Assembly: GCA_010015655.1 (NCBI GenBank)
Contig: ML976657.1
Location: 1,632,910-1,696,909, forward strand
Direction of reading: 5' to 3'
Length of the DNA: 64,000 nt
From: Bimuria novae-zelandiae CBS 107.79
Lineage: Eukaryota; Ascomycota; Dothideomycetes; Pleosporales; Didymosphaeriaceae
Below the pieces are notes generated by a model that worked only from the letters and a program-made list of their open reading frames with translations, was not told the DNA's origin and searched no databases. Position 1 is the first letter of the stretch, and each line of letters begins with the position of its first letter. Of this stretch, positions 1 through 11,928 are shown one piece after another. The position numbers and the translations under genes are program-made.

Positions 1-179
1 AGCTTCATCCAGAGCTCCGTACAATGGGTGACTCCGCAGAGGCACAAGAAGCTTTATGCGACGCTATTCATGAAGCATGGTGGGCAGTACCGAATGCGCT
101 CATCAAGAAGCTCATTTACAGCATGCCCAGCCGCCTCTCCGCCGTACGACGTGCGCACGGCTGGCAAACAAAGTATTAA
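1..179 (+). pseudogene. Tc1-type transposase, C-terminal fragment
   Basis: This is the last 58 codons of the transposase, read from the third base and ending with TAA at 177-179. The peptide runs from LHPELRTMGDSAEAQEALC to RRAHGWQTKY. It lies downstream of the catalytic triad, which is seen only in the copy at 37341-38336. The window edge cuts it. The upstream part may be intact or may carry the same two nonsense codons as the other copy; this cannot be told here. Confidence 0.8.
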
Positions 180-328
180 GTAGAGAATATCTCCAGCATG
201 ACGGAGAATCAAAAATCGTTAAAATCTATATACAAATCGTTAAGTTATGTATTCTTGAAGATGCGCCAAATATCTCCCAATTCGGCCTAGTTCCCACGGT
301 GGTGCAAGACTTTTGACGACCCACTGTA
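1..328 (+). mobile_element. Tc1-type DNA transposon, 3' end only
   Basis: These bases match 38158-38485 as far as I can read, so this is the right end of the same Tc1-like family whose full copy lies at 37112-38485. The element ends at the TA at 327-328, the expected target dinucleotide. Its left part, including most of the transposase, is outside the window. Unlike the other repeats here it shows little RIP and has ordinary base composition, which suggests a young or rarely mutated family. Confidence 0.85.
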
Positions 329-1519
329 GTGTGGATCTTTTTTACAAGACCGACCGAGATATCTCTTCATCACACGGTCTCTTGGCAGTGTGTTTCGTTC
401 TCGGATTTCACTTCGCCCCAAAGCGGCGATCTCGGCCAAGGTATCACAGTGCCTTGCGACTGTGTTCACGTGTTCCTCCGGACTTCGCAGAATTCACAAA
501 CGCATCTTGCTTCTTCAGGTACGTTAAATTTCCGTTGTCATGATGTAGTCGAATAGTTCAAAAGACTTCTTTAATAATGAGTGATTGCCAGATTGCTGTC
601 CAAGATTGCTGCACACTGCAAACCAGTTAAGGGAAAAATTTTCACGAAATAAATACCTCCGATGGCCCCTTTGAGTGGTAGTTATGAAATTCAATGACTC
701 GGAAATTTATATGCGATTCAGTTTAGACTGTGCGGAACTCTTAAAACTTCTCGCCCTTTTCTTTGTACTGAAAAGAAGAAATCGGTATACGCATTAATAA
801 TAAAATGAGTACTCTTGGGAGGCTCGGATTGGACAGCGCTCTGACAGAGTTGAAAGGGAAACTTGAGACAAAGGCTATCTGCACGATTCGCATCACGAGA
901 AAGCAACTTCAGAGCTTCGCCTCTGGTGCCTGGATGGATCCGGCCGCTAAGCAGTGGAGCTTTCATTGCAGGAACGTGAAGAAAGTGGCACTTTCGTCGG
1001 ATCGATTCTCGTGGCCAATCATGACTTCTAAATGAGCCAGGATGCCAGATACGAATTTGCGATATGCTTACACATTTTCACGTATATTAGATGTATGCTA
1101 GATGTATACGGAAACGAAATGTGGCTTACCTATTGCATTGCCCAAGCCAATGGCCGTCTAGAAGCTGGCGTCATTTCTTACAAAACCCTAACGCTTGATC
1201 AGTCAATAACAAATAGGAATTCTTTACTATCCACTATGGCTGCGATCCAGTGCACCTCCATGGCTGTGAACGAAGTGCGTGCCGCGCGGGACGCATCATC
1301 TGGCCAACGAACTGTCCAAAGGTGGTTACAAAGATCACTCATCTTTGTTGATATCGCGCCCTCCACTCTCTATACAGTTCGAGATTAAATTTCCCACCAT
1401 CGACATAGAAGCTGGCCTCCCATCTTATATCCCATTCAGATAAGTTTGGGTGTTCCTCCCAAGGCTGGAAGCTTCTTACCGTGAATCGTTTTACCTTGCT
1501 ACTATAGTCCAGGACCACT
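329..1519. other. non-coding stretch, no gene recognised
   Basis: This is about 1.2 kb between the transposon end and the P450 remnant. Open frames of 76-130 codons occur on both strands, for example at 805-1035 and 1032-1388, but none has a recognisable motif, a plausible splice structure or a family resemblance. It may hold the old promoter of the P450 gene. I see no TATA box or repeat worth calling. Confidence 0.5.
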
Positions 1520-3459
1520 ATGGTTTCCTCTGTAGCATGGCTTGTCGCTGTCGTTTCCCTTGCGATTGCTATACGATTCCGCTCATTCTGGAGCAAATCA
1601 CTTGGCCGTCTTCCGCCTGGCCCCACGGGACTGTCTCTCCTTGGCAACATCAACGATGTTCCACCGCCAGCAAGCAGGAGTATCTTCATTGGCTTAAGCA
1701 TAAAGACACATGGACCAATCAGCTCTGTCACTGTTTTGGGACAAACAATGGTTCTCGTTCACGATAAGACCATCGCTCTAGAGTTGTTAGAGAAACGTTC
1801 TGTCATTCACTCAGGGCGACCAAGTCTGAAGTTTGGCTTTTATATGTTCGTACACAGCGGCAAAGAGTCATCAACGAAGAGATTAACATGAGATAGGGTC
1901 GGTTGGATCGACACCCTTAGCAGTCTACCGAATAATGATACGCATCGCCTCTATCGCAAGTACGCTTGCAAGCAGCTCGGATGAAAAGCGGCCGTTTCAC
2001 GTTACCAGGAGATGCAAGAAGCTATAGTGGGGCGCACATTGTGGCGCATCAAACAGAACGGAGGCAGGAATATCGCCCATGATCTTAAGACGTAAGCATA
2101 TTCTCGCAGCCATAGGGTTCAAGCGTGAAGTAAAACTCGCACGCAAGTGATTTCGATCATTTCGTTTTAAGTTGAATAATTTCGTTCAATCCGTGTTGAA
2201 GCGCACACTGATGTTAACGGGACTCGCAGGGTGTCCAACGTACCATACTCTTGGCGTACGGTTAGTAGTTCCGTACCGTGCATGGTACACATAGTGGTCT
2301 TCAGGAAGAAAAAAGGACAGTGAATGGTCTGTGCACAGTACGGAACTGCTGGCCGTTTGCCAAGAGTATGGTACGTTGGACACCCTGAACGGGAGGTCTC
2401 ATCCTCAGAATTTTGTACGGCTACAAGCTTGACTCGCATGCACCTGATCCGCTAATTTCCCTGGCCGATTTAGCAATGGATCAGTCTAGCCAAGCCACAG
2501 TACCCGGTAGATGGCTGGTCGATATATTCCCCATCCTCGCTCATGCCCCGGAATGGCTCCCAGGCGCAAACTTCAAGAAAACAGCGCGCTTATGGAAGAA
2601 AACTTTAATGAGCTGTGTCAATACTCCTTACAACTTTGCGAAAGAGAACAAATATGACGATTCAGCTGCGATGTCGTTTGTGTCTCGCGCAATCAGCCAA
2701 GCGAAGATCGATAACGGAAGTTCATGGCTTACTGACGAACAAGAACATGCGATTAAGTGGTCTGCAGTATCACTGTACACTGGTGGCGAAGACACTTCCG
2801 CCATAACGTCGGACGCCTTCTTCCTGTCCATGAGCATATTTCCAGAAGTACAACGCATGGCGCAAGAAGAGCTTGATCGTGTAGTGGGAACGCGGAGACT
2901 GCCTACCTTCGGCGATCGAGAACAGCTACCATACATCAATGCCCTGGTAATGGAAGCTCTTCGATGGCATCCCATCGCACCTATGGGGTTGCCGCATACC
3001 TCTGACAGTGAGGACACTATCGATGGACAACGAATTCCAAAAGGCTCACTAATCCTGCCGAATGTATGGTAGTTCACTCACGATTCTCAGGTCTACCACG
3101 ATGCCGAATCATTCAAGCCAGAACGATACTTGGAACCCTACAACGAGCCTTTACCCACGGATGTTGTGTTTAAATTTGGTCGGAGGATATGCCCTGGTCG
3201 TGCGCTGGCCGATTCGCCGTTGTTTCTGACGTTTGCGCAGGCATTGGCGGTGTTTGTTATCCGACCGGCAGCAAAGAACAGCGGAGAGGAAATTATAAAT
3301 GTTCACACCATTCGACCCGGCCTTGTCGCAGCATTAGACCCCTTTGAAGTGACCATCAGGCCTCGAAGCGAGGCGCATGCTGCTATGATCGAACAGCTGT
3401 CGGGAAAGTATCCCGCGGCAGAAAGTGATGCGAAGTATATCCAGGGGATGATGAGCTAG
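1520..3459 (+). pseudogene. cytochrome P450 (CYP64-like), two nonsense codons
   Basis: A microsomal haem monooxygenase by family. Exons are 1520-1845, 1897-2091 and 2409-3459, about 522 codons, a normal P450 length. In order: an N-terminal membrane anchor (residues ~3-20), the proline hinge LPPGPTGLSLLGN, the I-helix GGEDTS, the K-helix EALR, PERYLE, and the haem loop FKFGRRICPGR with Cys about residue 435. It resembles the fungal O-methylsterigmatocystin-oxidoreductase-like P450s; the substrate is unknown. Two in-frame stops break it: TGA at 1982-1984 and TAG at 3070-3072. Every functional motif survives, so loss is recent or the RIP was light. Intron 1 (51 bp) has a clear branch site; intron 2 (317 bp) is enlarged by an inverted-repeat element. 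No biosynthetic neighbours are visible, so it may be a cluster relic or a stand-alone gene. Confidence 0.85.
2223..2387. mobile_element. MITE-like inverted-repeat element in P450 intron 2
   Basis: Two arms of about 55 bp, 2227-2281 and 2333-2387, are near-perfect reverse complements (outer ends CAGGGTGTCCAACGTACC and its complement) around a loop of about 50 bp. The unit is flanked by the 7-bp direct repeat AACGGGA at 2216-2222 and 2388-2394. Taking out the unit and one repeat copy leaves an intron of about 145 bp. There is no coding capacity. The superfamily is not assigned; four extra bases (CTCG) sit between the left repeat and the left arm. Confidence 0.65.
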
Positions 3460-4096
3460 CTATGGCTAGGTAATCGAGGCATGGCGGATTGTGGCTTTTT
3501 ACATGCTGTCCGGGGACAAGGTGGAAATACGTTGTGTTCTCTTACCCGTAGCTCAGTGCAGAAGCGTCGGCCAACGAATGTGAATCTTGAGTTCCTTCGC
3601 AGCTTTTCCAAGCTACGGCGGTCAGCGAACGTGTCAACGATTGAACAAAGTAATCGTTCTTGACATTATGTTTTACACATAAACTGGACAAAACCGAAGT
3701 ATGTGGTGTTACCAATTTAGCAGTTGCTAAGTGGATCGAGCGCGATTGCGGTGTAGCGGCAACAATAGAAGCTGCCGAAGTGCAAAACGCCTGCTTAAGA
3801 GGGTATCGAGAAGTTAAATTCCTCAAGATTAATTGATAAAGGGAGTTTAAACTGCCCATGGTGCTTGGTGGACGGCACATTCGTTCAGCTGGGTATAACG
3901 CGGCTTCAGAGTGGCGGAAGTGCCGAGGCATCATTGCTCGGTTACAAGTCATGCCGGGTGACTTCTTTGGGGCTCTCAGACTTTGTGCAGGTTAATCGTC
4001 TTGCACGTCTTAAATTTCCAAAGAAATATGTCAATGTCAAATCTCAAACCTTATTCTGCCCTGTACCGATTGACAGCGATTACTACATATCATATG
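3460..4096. other. non-coding stretch, no gene recognised
   Basis: This lies between the P450 stop and the TA insertion site of the next transposon. It contains short open frames on both strands (3542-3952 minus, 3865-4134 plus) without recognisable domains. Base composition is normal, so the sharp fall into AT-rich DNA starts only just inside the transposon. Confidence 0.5.
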
Positions 4097-5229
4097 TACA
4101 ATGGGTGGAAAAAAGTGGACTATCGCGCACGTGAAATTCCTTGGCTGAACACCGAAAATTTCAGCTACATCGTGAATATACCATTAAAGTAGCTTTTAAG
4201 CAGCAATATACTAGATATAAAGGTATTTAAATTATGCCGTAAAGTTATTATTATAATTAGCTTTTTTTATAAGCTTTAGCTACATTACGAAAGTAATTAA
4301 GATAGAGTTAATAAGCTATATATTACTTTATCGTCTTATCTTCCTGCTAAATAAATTATATAAATACTACTATATTATTTTTAGCTTATTTTAACGCGCT
4401 CTTTACTTTATAGTTCTTTAAAAAACCTTTAAGCCTGCTAAAATAGTACTTAATTAGGTATAGATTAGGTAAGTTAAAGGAATATAAAGCAAAGCGTATA
4501 TCCTTCTTTTTAATTTTAAGTGCGTAATATTAGAGCCCTAGGCTATAAAAGTAAACGTTATCTTATACTAAAAATACTTAAGTATAAGGGTTATTAGCGC
4601 GTATAGCTTTATAGTAGGGAAAAATAATATCCTTAAGCACCTATTTAGCGTACTAAATCCTATTTATACCCTTTCTACTTTTATATATAAAGTTCTCGTA
4701 TTTAAAAAACTTATTAGGAGTAATAAAGTTTTTATAATTAGCCTAAAGGGCTCCTCCCTTCTTACTAGTAGCTTAATTAGTAGCCTTAGTAGTCTTATTA
4801 TAGTAAAAAATATTATAGTTAATTTTATTAAGAGCGCGCTCCTTTTAGGTACTAGTAATATTTATATAGGCCCTTTTATTATTAATTAATTTATAAGCCT
4901 TTTTATTAGCTTTATATATACGCTTAAGTATCTCCTTATAATTCTTTTTCTCTTTTATTACCTATACTAAATATAGGCGTTTTAGACTATAAATAGTAGT
5001 ATTAGTAGACGTAGCAGCGCAGATTATAAGGCTAAAAAAGGGTAGGTAATATAAAAGGGCGTATTTATTAGTTAGAGCGCTACGTACCCTTTAAATATAC
5101 TACTTACCTTTATAAAAATTCTTACCTCTAATTAATTTACTAGTTTTATTATAATAAATAAATATAAGCTTAAGAGTAAAGCGTTTATATATAGTAAGAA
5201 TCTAAGTAACGTAGCGCTTTTAATTATAT

Positions 5230-5390
5230 TGTCAGATAGAACGAGTGCGTTGAGGTCGGATCTGCACAATCGAGCAGGGACCACAGCGCTTAGCCCAGGG
5301 GTTAAAACCAACCTAACAGAGTTGACAGAGAACAAGATATAATTATTACTAATTATTATACCTTATCGCACGCAAGTATCTTATCTAACA
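5230..5390 (+). repeat. 5' LTR of Copia C1
   Basis: 161 bp, starting TGTCAGATAGAACG and ending CTTATCTAACA. It pairs with 10180-10348. It keeps CG-rich, CpA-containing sequence although the DNA on both sides is heavily RIPed. It lacks 8 bp present in the 3' copy. Confidence 0.9.
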
Positions 5391-8300
5391 ATTAAGAGTC
5401 TTACTACCTTAATTAATACGAAATAGCGTAGTAACCTTACCGCGATCCCACAGTAACGCTAAGAGATCACACCAACTACACGGGATAGATAACGTAGCTA
5501 CAAGCTAGATGCGTTATTTATAATATCTAGGACAAAGTCAATCCAACGGCAACTGTCCCGTTAATAACGAAACTAGTAGCTATTAGAGCCCTAATAATCG
5601 CTAGATACGCAACAGCCGCGAACGTTAAAATCCTAATAAGATAGACGAAACTATTAGTAGCAGAACAAAAGGCGTTTAAGGAAGATCTTAAATACTATAA
5701 GATCCTCGTTAAATAATATAAGAACGATAGACACGAGTACGAGAAGGAATAAGCAAGCCTCTAACACATCGTGGCCTTTATCTAGTTAACCATATCGCTA
5801 CACCTATTGCGCACGTGCTGCCTTCCAGAGAAGTTACTACGCTAATAGATTACTAACCTAAAGTTAATAGTTAGAGTTAACAAATAAATTAAACAAGAAC
5901 GAGCCCGCGATTAATACCTTACCTTACTTAGACTAATAAGAAGCGCGTCGCAATGGGACATATAGCTAGCTAAGTATAACTAAGCAGCCACTAAGGCAGA
6001 GACATATTAAGTCGCCAAACTATTATAATTAAATATAATTATAAAAGACTTCCTAGCAGCCGTAAACAAAGTTGCTCCTATATAGTCTATAAACTTTTAA
6101 GATAATGGTTAATTTATAGCTAGCATAAGCTAGAAGAAAATAATAAAATGCTTCTAAGAACACATAATAATAAACTATTCCCTTAGATTAGGGAAACACA
6201 AAGTAGCCTTTATATCTAATAATACATCGTATCTCGCTAAAGGTGGTGTAACCACTTAGAGTAATAGTAAGGAAGCCTCCTATGCTAAAAGCGCGCTATT
6301 TAATAGAAACTAGGGCAGGCCCCGTAATTAATATATAGCTAGCAAAAATGCTAAGCTTAAGTAGCCTTTAGATTAAAAGCTAGTTATAATAGCAGGAGCA
6401 AAATGCCCTGCCTGTAAATAACGCTATAGTATTAGGGATTACTATTATGTTAACCTAGACTAAGCTCCTAAATAGTGGAAACTAAATAAGACTATAAGCG
6501 AGCTTATTAAATTTAAGCGTAAGAATAACGCAACGTTTTAAGGGCTAATTTATAAATAGAGTAGAACCTAATCGCAAACGCTAATTCTTAAATAATTACA
6601 TATTTTAACGCTAGAGATCCCTAATAAGTAACTAGAGGGGCAGAGAATATTAAAAGTTAACGCCACGTTTACCTTAGCGCCTGTTAGGACAGAAATTAAT
6701 AACTACCTATTAAAGCGATTGTTTATCCTTAACTTAGGATTAACCTGCTATATTATAAACAACCTTAACCGCATTTATAACTTCCGTCCTCCTATGCCTG
6801 GAGACTATATATGGGCTGGGAATACAAAGATATAGATAAAAGGATATAGCTCTATTAATCTAACCTTAAAAAGTTAGTCTAGAATAACTAAATTAGTCTT
6901 GCACGACGTAACTATCTGCCTTAACCTACTATGTAATCTAGTCTCTTTTTAACTACTAAGATAGAGAGGAATCTAGTGGGATACGCAAATAGACCTAACT
7001 ACTCTAAAAGGACTAGATAATATAATTATTAGGAATCTTACTAAGATCTATGGCTAGTAAGTACTTGAGTATAACTTACTACTACCTGCCTTATATTATG
7101 CACGCAAGATTACCTCCTAAATAAAAAAAAGCACTATAGAGAGCGTTAGCCATGCTCTAGTATAAGAGACTAGGACACCCTAGACTAGTAGCGATTAAGC
7201 ACCTAGTGTAGTAAGCTAAGGGGGTGCGCGTGAAAGGGATCACGATAGTTAAGTATAACTTCTATAGTAGAGCAAAATTAAAACGACAGATTAGCCGCGC
7301 GCCACGGATTAACACTAAAGGATCTAGAGAGAGGCTAACTATTAATTTCTATATATACAAAACGCAAAGCGTCACCAAAGAAAAGAGCTAAATGTTAATT
7401 ACTAATAAATTCTTAGGACTATAATAGGACTTTTACTTTACAGATAACAGAATAGCGAAATTAATTATTAAGATCCTTTTAACCTTCCTCCTATTCCTTA
7501 AGAACTACTACAACATAACAGTTAAGATTATCGAGGCAGATAATGAAATTACTATAGTTAAACTAGAAGTAGAACGTTAGTTAGCAACTTAAGGAATCAT
7601 TATTAAGCCTTTAGCCCTAGACACCTAAGCTTAGAACGGAGGTGCTAAACGCTTAGGGGGTGTAAATAAAAAGAAATCACGCACAATACGACTTAACGCC
7701 AACCTAGTTTAGGAACTATAGCCTAAAGTTATAAGGGCTATAGTATACCTCTATAATTAAACACTAAATTACACGAATAACTAGAAGACGCTATATAAGA
7801 TATTCTTTATATAAGTCGCGTTTAGTAATAGGATCGTAACTTTACTACAGAAACCTAATCTCGCCTACCTAAAGGCGTATAGCTGCAAAGTCTTTGCAAT
7901 AACCAACAACACTTACTAAGGCAAATCACGTTTACAACGCCTTAATCCAAAAGCTTAGATTAGCTATCTTATTAAATACTAATCCTTAAATATCTATCGT
8001 ATTTAGATACTATTACTCGCCAAGGTAATCAGTACCTAAGACGTCGTCTTTAATAAGCAGTCTATATTTAACGGGAAGCCTAAAGATCTAATAAACAACC
8101 TTATGCATAACACGCTAGAAGAAATAGCCACGCATGTAAGGACTATTAAACTACTAACTCCTATTTAGCAACTAGAAATAGAGTCCTTCCATGAGGATAA
8201 GGCCGCTAAGGACTTTCTAGACTATTAAGACAAAGTAGACCCGCCAGGCTACTATTAAAGGAGGAAAATTAGAGATAGTTACCTAACTCCTCTATCTATA

Positions 8301-10179
8301 CTACTACCTACAGCATTGCTTGCTCAGTTAATAGCTAAAAACAAATCTAAAGTAACATAATATAGGTCGCCTAAGACTGCCCCCTGGGCAGCAGCCTTCA
8401 TGGCGGGAACCTAAGCCAGCTACGTTAGGAAATACAAAGGGGATATTATAGATAAGGTAAAGATAATAAGAATGCTCGCCAAAGGCTTAAAGCCCTATTA
8501 AGGTTAACTCCCACCTCTACTAACGTGCCGTACCAAGCTTAAGGACCACCCGATAGGTGAACTATTTAAAGAAGCAGAACAGGCCTATCTTATAAGCTAT
8601 TAATAAATAAAATTATAGTTAGAGGTACTAATAAAGAAGATCAAGTTAACAGGACAACAAATCCTTAACTATATGTAGGTATACACCTACAAACTTAATA
8701 AGCACTACCGCTTACTAAAGTGCAAGACGCGACTAGTCGTCCGTGGCAATTAATAATAGAATATTACCTCGCAGGACACTTACGCAGCCACGCTCGCTAG
8801 CCAGTTATTCTAAATACTAATAGCAATTGCAGCCCACCACGACTTAGAGCTTAAATAATACGACGTCACGAACGCCTTTATCCATGTAATAATAGATTAA
8901 GAAGTATACATAAGAATGCCCCATGGCTATTAAAAACCTAGAACAATCCTCCAAGTTAATAAGGCTCTGTATAGTCTACGGATCTCACCACTCCTCTAGC
9001 AGAGAGAATTTACCATAACACTTAAAGCTCTTAACTTCTAAACTATGCCTTATAAGCTATGCTATCTTATTAAAGACGGAATCGTCGTCTTCTTTTATGT
9101 TAATAATATTATAGTAGCGTATTACAAGCAGAAAGAGCAAGAAGCCTAGTAAACAATTAAGCGCCTACGGGAGAAATATATCTTTACTAAAGGAAACGAC
9201 CTTTAGTGGTTTCTTAGCGTAGAGGTTATTAGGGACTAAAGTTACTAGAAGATCTAACTCTCTTAAGCCGCATACGTAGAGAAGATTAGTTAACTAGTTA
9301 ATAGGAAAGACATCCGTCACGATACCCTAATAGCTGCTACTAAGTTAAAGCCTCGAACAGGCTTGGCAACACCCTTAGAAATTAATAAATACTAACGCAA
9401 AATCGGATTACTTCTATTTGTAATAGTAATAACCTAACTAGACATCGCCTTTACAACCTTAAGGCTAGCTTGGTTCCTGTCAAATCCGGGCTCCGAACAT
9501 CACAATACCGCCGATCGAGTACTACTATACTTATCTAGCACTAGATGGAGAGCACTGCAACTTAGAGGGGGCAACTACTTTTAAGTAGCTAGCGATGCTT
9601 TATTTACTAATAATACACTAGATAGAAAGAGCTCGCAAGGATACGCTATTAAGCTATTTAATGGACTTATTGCCTGGAAAGCAAATAAATAAGACACTAT
9701 TATAACTTTAATAACTAAAGCAGAGCTTCTCGCCTTATTATAAGTAGCTAAGGAAGCAATCTTTATTTTACGACTATTAGATAAACTGTAGATTAAACTA
9801 CTTTTATCGTTAATTACTATCTAATGCGATAACAAGCAAACTATTTAACTAGTGACTAAGGAGATATCTAAGCTCCAGACTAAACTATAACACGTCGACA
9901 TTTATAATTACTGGCTAAGACAGGAAGTCTCTACTAGAAAGATAAAGGTAGAGTACGTGTAATTAGTAGATATAATCGCTAACAGCTTTATAAAGGTCCT
10001 CTTAGTTAACAAGTGGGAAAGGTTCCTAACTTAACTTAGACTAGTAGAAGTAGAGAGATCTAAGGTAATAAACAAAGCGCCTCTTAAGGAGATTTAGAAA
10101 TAACTTAAAGATCTCGCGCTCGCATAATAAGAAACTATAATATAATTTAGCCTGTAAGGATTTCTAAGCTAAGGGGGTG

Positions 10180-10348
10180 TGTTAGATAGAACGAGTGCGT
10201 TGAGGTCGGATCTGCATAATCGAGCAGGGACCACAGCGCTTATCGTACTAGCCTAGGGGTTAAAACCAACCCAACAGAGTTGACAGAGAACAAGACACAA
10301 TTATCACTAATTATCATACCTTATCGCACGCAAGCATCTTATCTGACA
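10180..10348 (+). repeat. 3' LTR of Copia C1
   Basis: 169 bp, starting TGTTAGATAGAACG and ending CTTATCTGACA. Differences from the 5' copy are mostly C/T in a CpA context plus one 8-bp indel near 10241-10250. The target duplication TATAT follows at 10349-10353. Confidence 0.9.
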
Positions 10349-11322
10349 TATATATATTATTATTATTAAGCTTAAGCTTCTTTAGGCGTATACCTTGTAT
10401 AATACCGTAAGTATAGTTATAATTACGTTACTCGTAAGTAATTTTAACTAGTATAAGATAGCTTACTATAATCTTAACCTCTTAAAAGACGTAGCGGGTT
10501 AATTCTTTAATATTATAAGTGCTAAATTATATAATAGTATTACGTATTTAAGTACTAAGCTTACTATTATTACGTACCTTAGGTTTAGCTCTAAGGGGAC
10601 TAATACGGGTAATATAGACTATAGCTAGTAAATTATTAAGTAATAGCTTAAGCAAGACCTCTATATAAGCCTTTTTAACCTTCTTAAAGACTTTTTATAG
10701 TATTAAAATGCTTAAACCTATCGCGCTAGTAATATAGGCGTATTTAGTATTTAAGAGCTTACGTAGAGATATAATAGCACTTTTCTAAGCTTCTATAAAG
10801 TTATAAGAGTTATTCGGGCGGCCACTAGTGCGTTAAGGTGGCATAATAGGTGTTGTTGGCGAAAAAAATCGCTATATACGAGGTGGTGATAGAGTCCTAA
10901 GTGTTCAGTTTGGAGCTGAGGCACGGACCAGGTGCCCTTATCGATAAGATAACGAGCGCCTTGGCAGTTCACGTGAGCGATAGTCCACTTTTTTCCACCC
11001 ATTGTACTGTGTTACAGTAGTGTCCGTTTGACTCTTCTTGAAGTTCTTTTTGCCCTTTCCAGTCATTTGCAATTGATTTCGTTTTGCATGGCCTAGGAAG
11101 AAAGGCAAGCTTATGTACCATGAGAAAGTACCATCGTCCAGCCTTTAGATGTTGAGCATTCAGCTGCGACGCTCCTATTGGCCACGCTCAACCCAAAATT
11201 GTGGGCCCTCATTAACGCCGAATCTCGAATTCCTCCCCCACTATCTTCACCGCCATCCCTTGATCGCAAGAACAACCCCAGCAACGATCTGTAGACCTCA
11301 CAACAACTTCACTTACGACGCA

Positions 11323-11928
11323 ATGGCTCCACCGGGTGACATCTCATCAGACCCTGAGATCGCGCAAGCGTACGAGGATGTGCGTTCCGACAAATCAGAG
11401 ACCACGTGGCTAGTTCTCAAGTACGCGTCCGCAACTTCAGATACGCTCACATTGGCCCACACGGGCACTGGGGACATTGCGGAGATGTGCGAGACGCTAG
11501 GGAACGATGAAGCGGCGTATGCATATGTGAGGATGAAATTGGGAAACGACGAGTACTCGGAAAGAACGAAATTCTGCTTTGTCGTGTGGGCGGGTAAGTA
11601 GACTGCCGAGTTTACTGGGCACTTGCAAGATATAAAAGGTAATAAAGCAAAAGGAAACGGGTGAGCTAATGTGGATTGTGCAGGCCCACAAACAAAGATA
11701 ATGCGGAAAGCGAAGATGAGCTTCCAGAGCGGACAGGTCAAACAGGTCATCAGGACGTATGCCGTGGAAATCCAAACTAGCGACAAGAAAGATCTCGAGG
11801 CCGATGCAGTGACGATGAAGCTGCGGAAAGCTATGGGTGCAAACTGTGAGTCCACTTCTGTTATTAAATGTTGGCACTCTGTTGACTTGGTATACTTTAA
11901 AGATGACAGACAAGGCTCGGCTTATTGA
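11323..11928 (+). CDS. coactosin, ADF/cofilin-fold actin-binding protein
   Basis: Exons 11323-11593, 11684-11845 and 11903-11928 give 152 residues, the usual length of coactosin. The family binds actin filaments along their sides and, unlike cofilin, does not sever them; it acts in the cytoplasm and cortex. The single ADF-homology domain fills the protein: AYEDVRSDKSETTWLVLKY near the start, then FCFVVWAG and a C-terminal KLRKAMGANYDRQGSAY. The GANYDRQ ending is typical of fungal coactosins and fixes the third exon: intron 2 (57 bp) is a multiple of three and would otherwise be read through. Intron 1 is 90 bp, GTAAGT to CAG. The ATG at 11323 is chosen because it leads straight into the domain; an upstream in-frame extension from 11149 lacks similarity. 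The neighbouring transposon ends about 320 bp upstream. Confidence 0.9.

Larger units (their letters stand above)
5230..10348 (+). mobile_element. Copia LTR retrotransposon C1, RIP-degraded
   Basis: Complete element between LTRs 5230-5390 and 10180-10348, with a 5-bp target duplication TATAT at 5225-5229 and 10349-10353. A purine tract (AAGGGGGTG, 10171-10179) sits directly before the 3' LTR. The order integrase, reverse transcriptase, RNase H is read from scraps on the plus strand: YDVTNAFIHV near 8860, FYVNNIIV near 9090 (the YVDD box with Asp changed to Asn), ASDALFTNN near 9590 and CDNKQT near 9830. Frames are riddled with TAG and TAA, mostly former Trp and Gln codons. It is dead. Confidence 0.88.
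4097..11006 (-). mobile_element. Tc1/mariner-like DNA transposon (T), RIPed, host of Copia C1
   Basis: Inverted ends beginning CAATGGGTGGAAAAAAGTGG lie at 4099-4136 and, complemented, 10967-11004, each next to TA (4097-4098 and 11005-11006). Without the nested Copia the unit is about 1.8 kb, a usual size for the superfamily. The minus strand keeps scraps of a DDE transposase in the 4250-4800 part: a FLV-stop-DN box near 4560 and RLKGFLKNYK near 4420, read through many stops. CpA and TpG are almost absent and TpA abundant, the RIP pattern. No usable ORF remains. The superfamily rests on these scraps and the TA duplication and is less certain than the boundaries. Confidence 0.7.

Noticed and set aside
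77..316. 79-codon open frame, repeated at 38234-38473
   Set aside because: Out of frame with the Tc1 transposase that covers its first half; present only because the element is repeated.
3064..3090. 27-bp GT...AG segment around the second P450 stop, as an intron
   Set aside because: Too short for splicing, and its removal would delete conserved coding sequence (the FTHDSQ part before VYHDAESFKPERYLE).
5132..5335. 67-codon minus-strand frame over the C1 5' LTR
   Set aside because: Chance frame across the LTR border in AT-rich DNA.
11149..11322. N-terminal extension of coactosin
   Set aside because: In frame but unlike the family; coactosins begin a few residues before AYEDVRSDK, as the ATG at 11323 gives.
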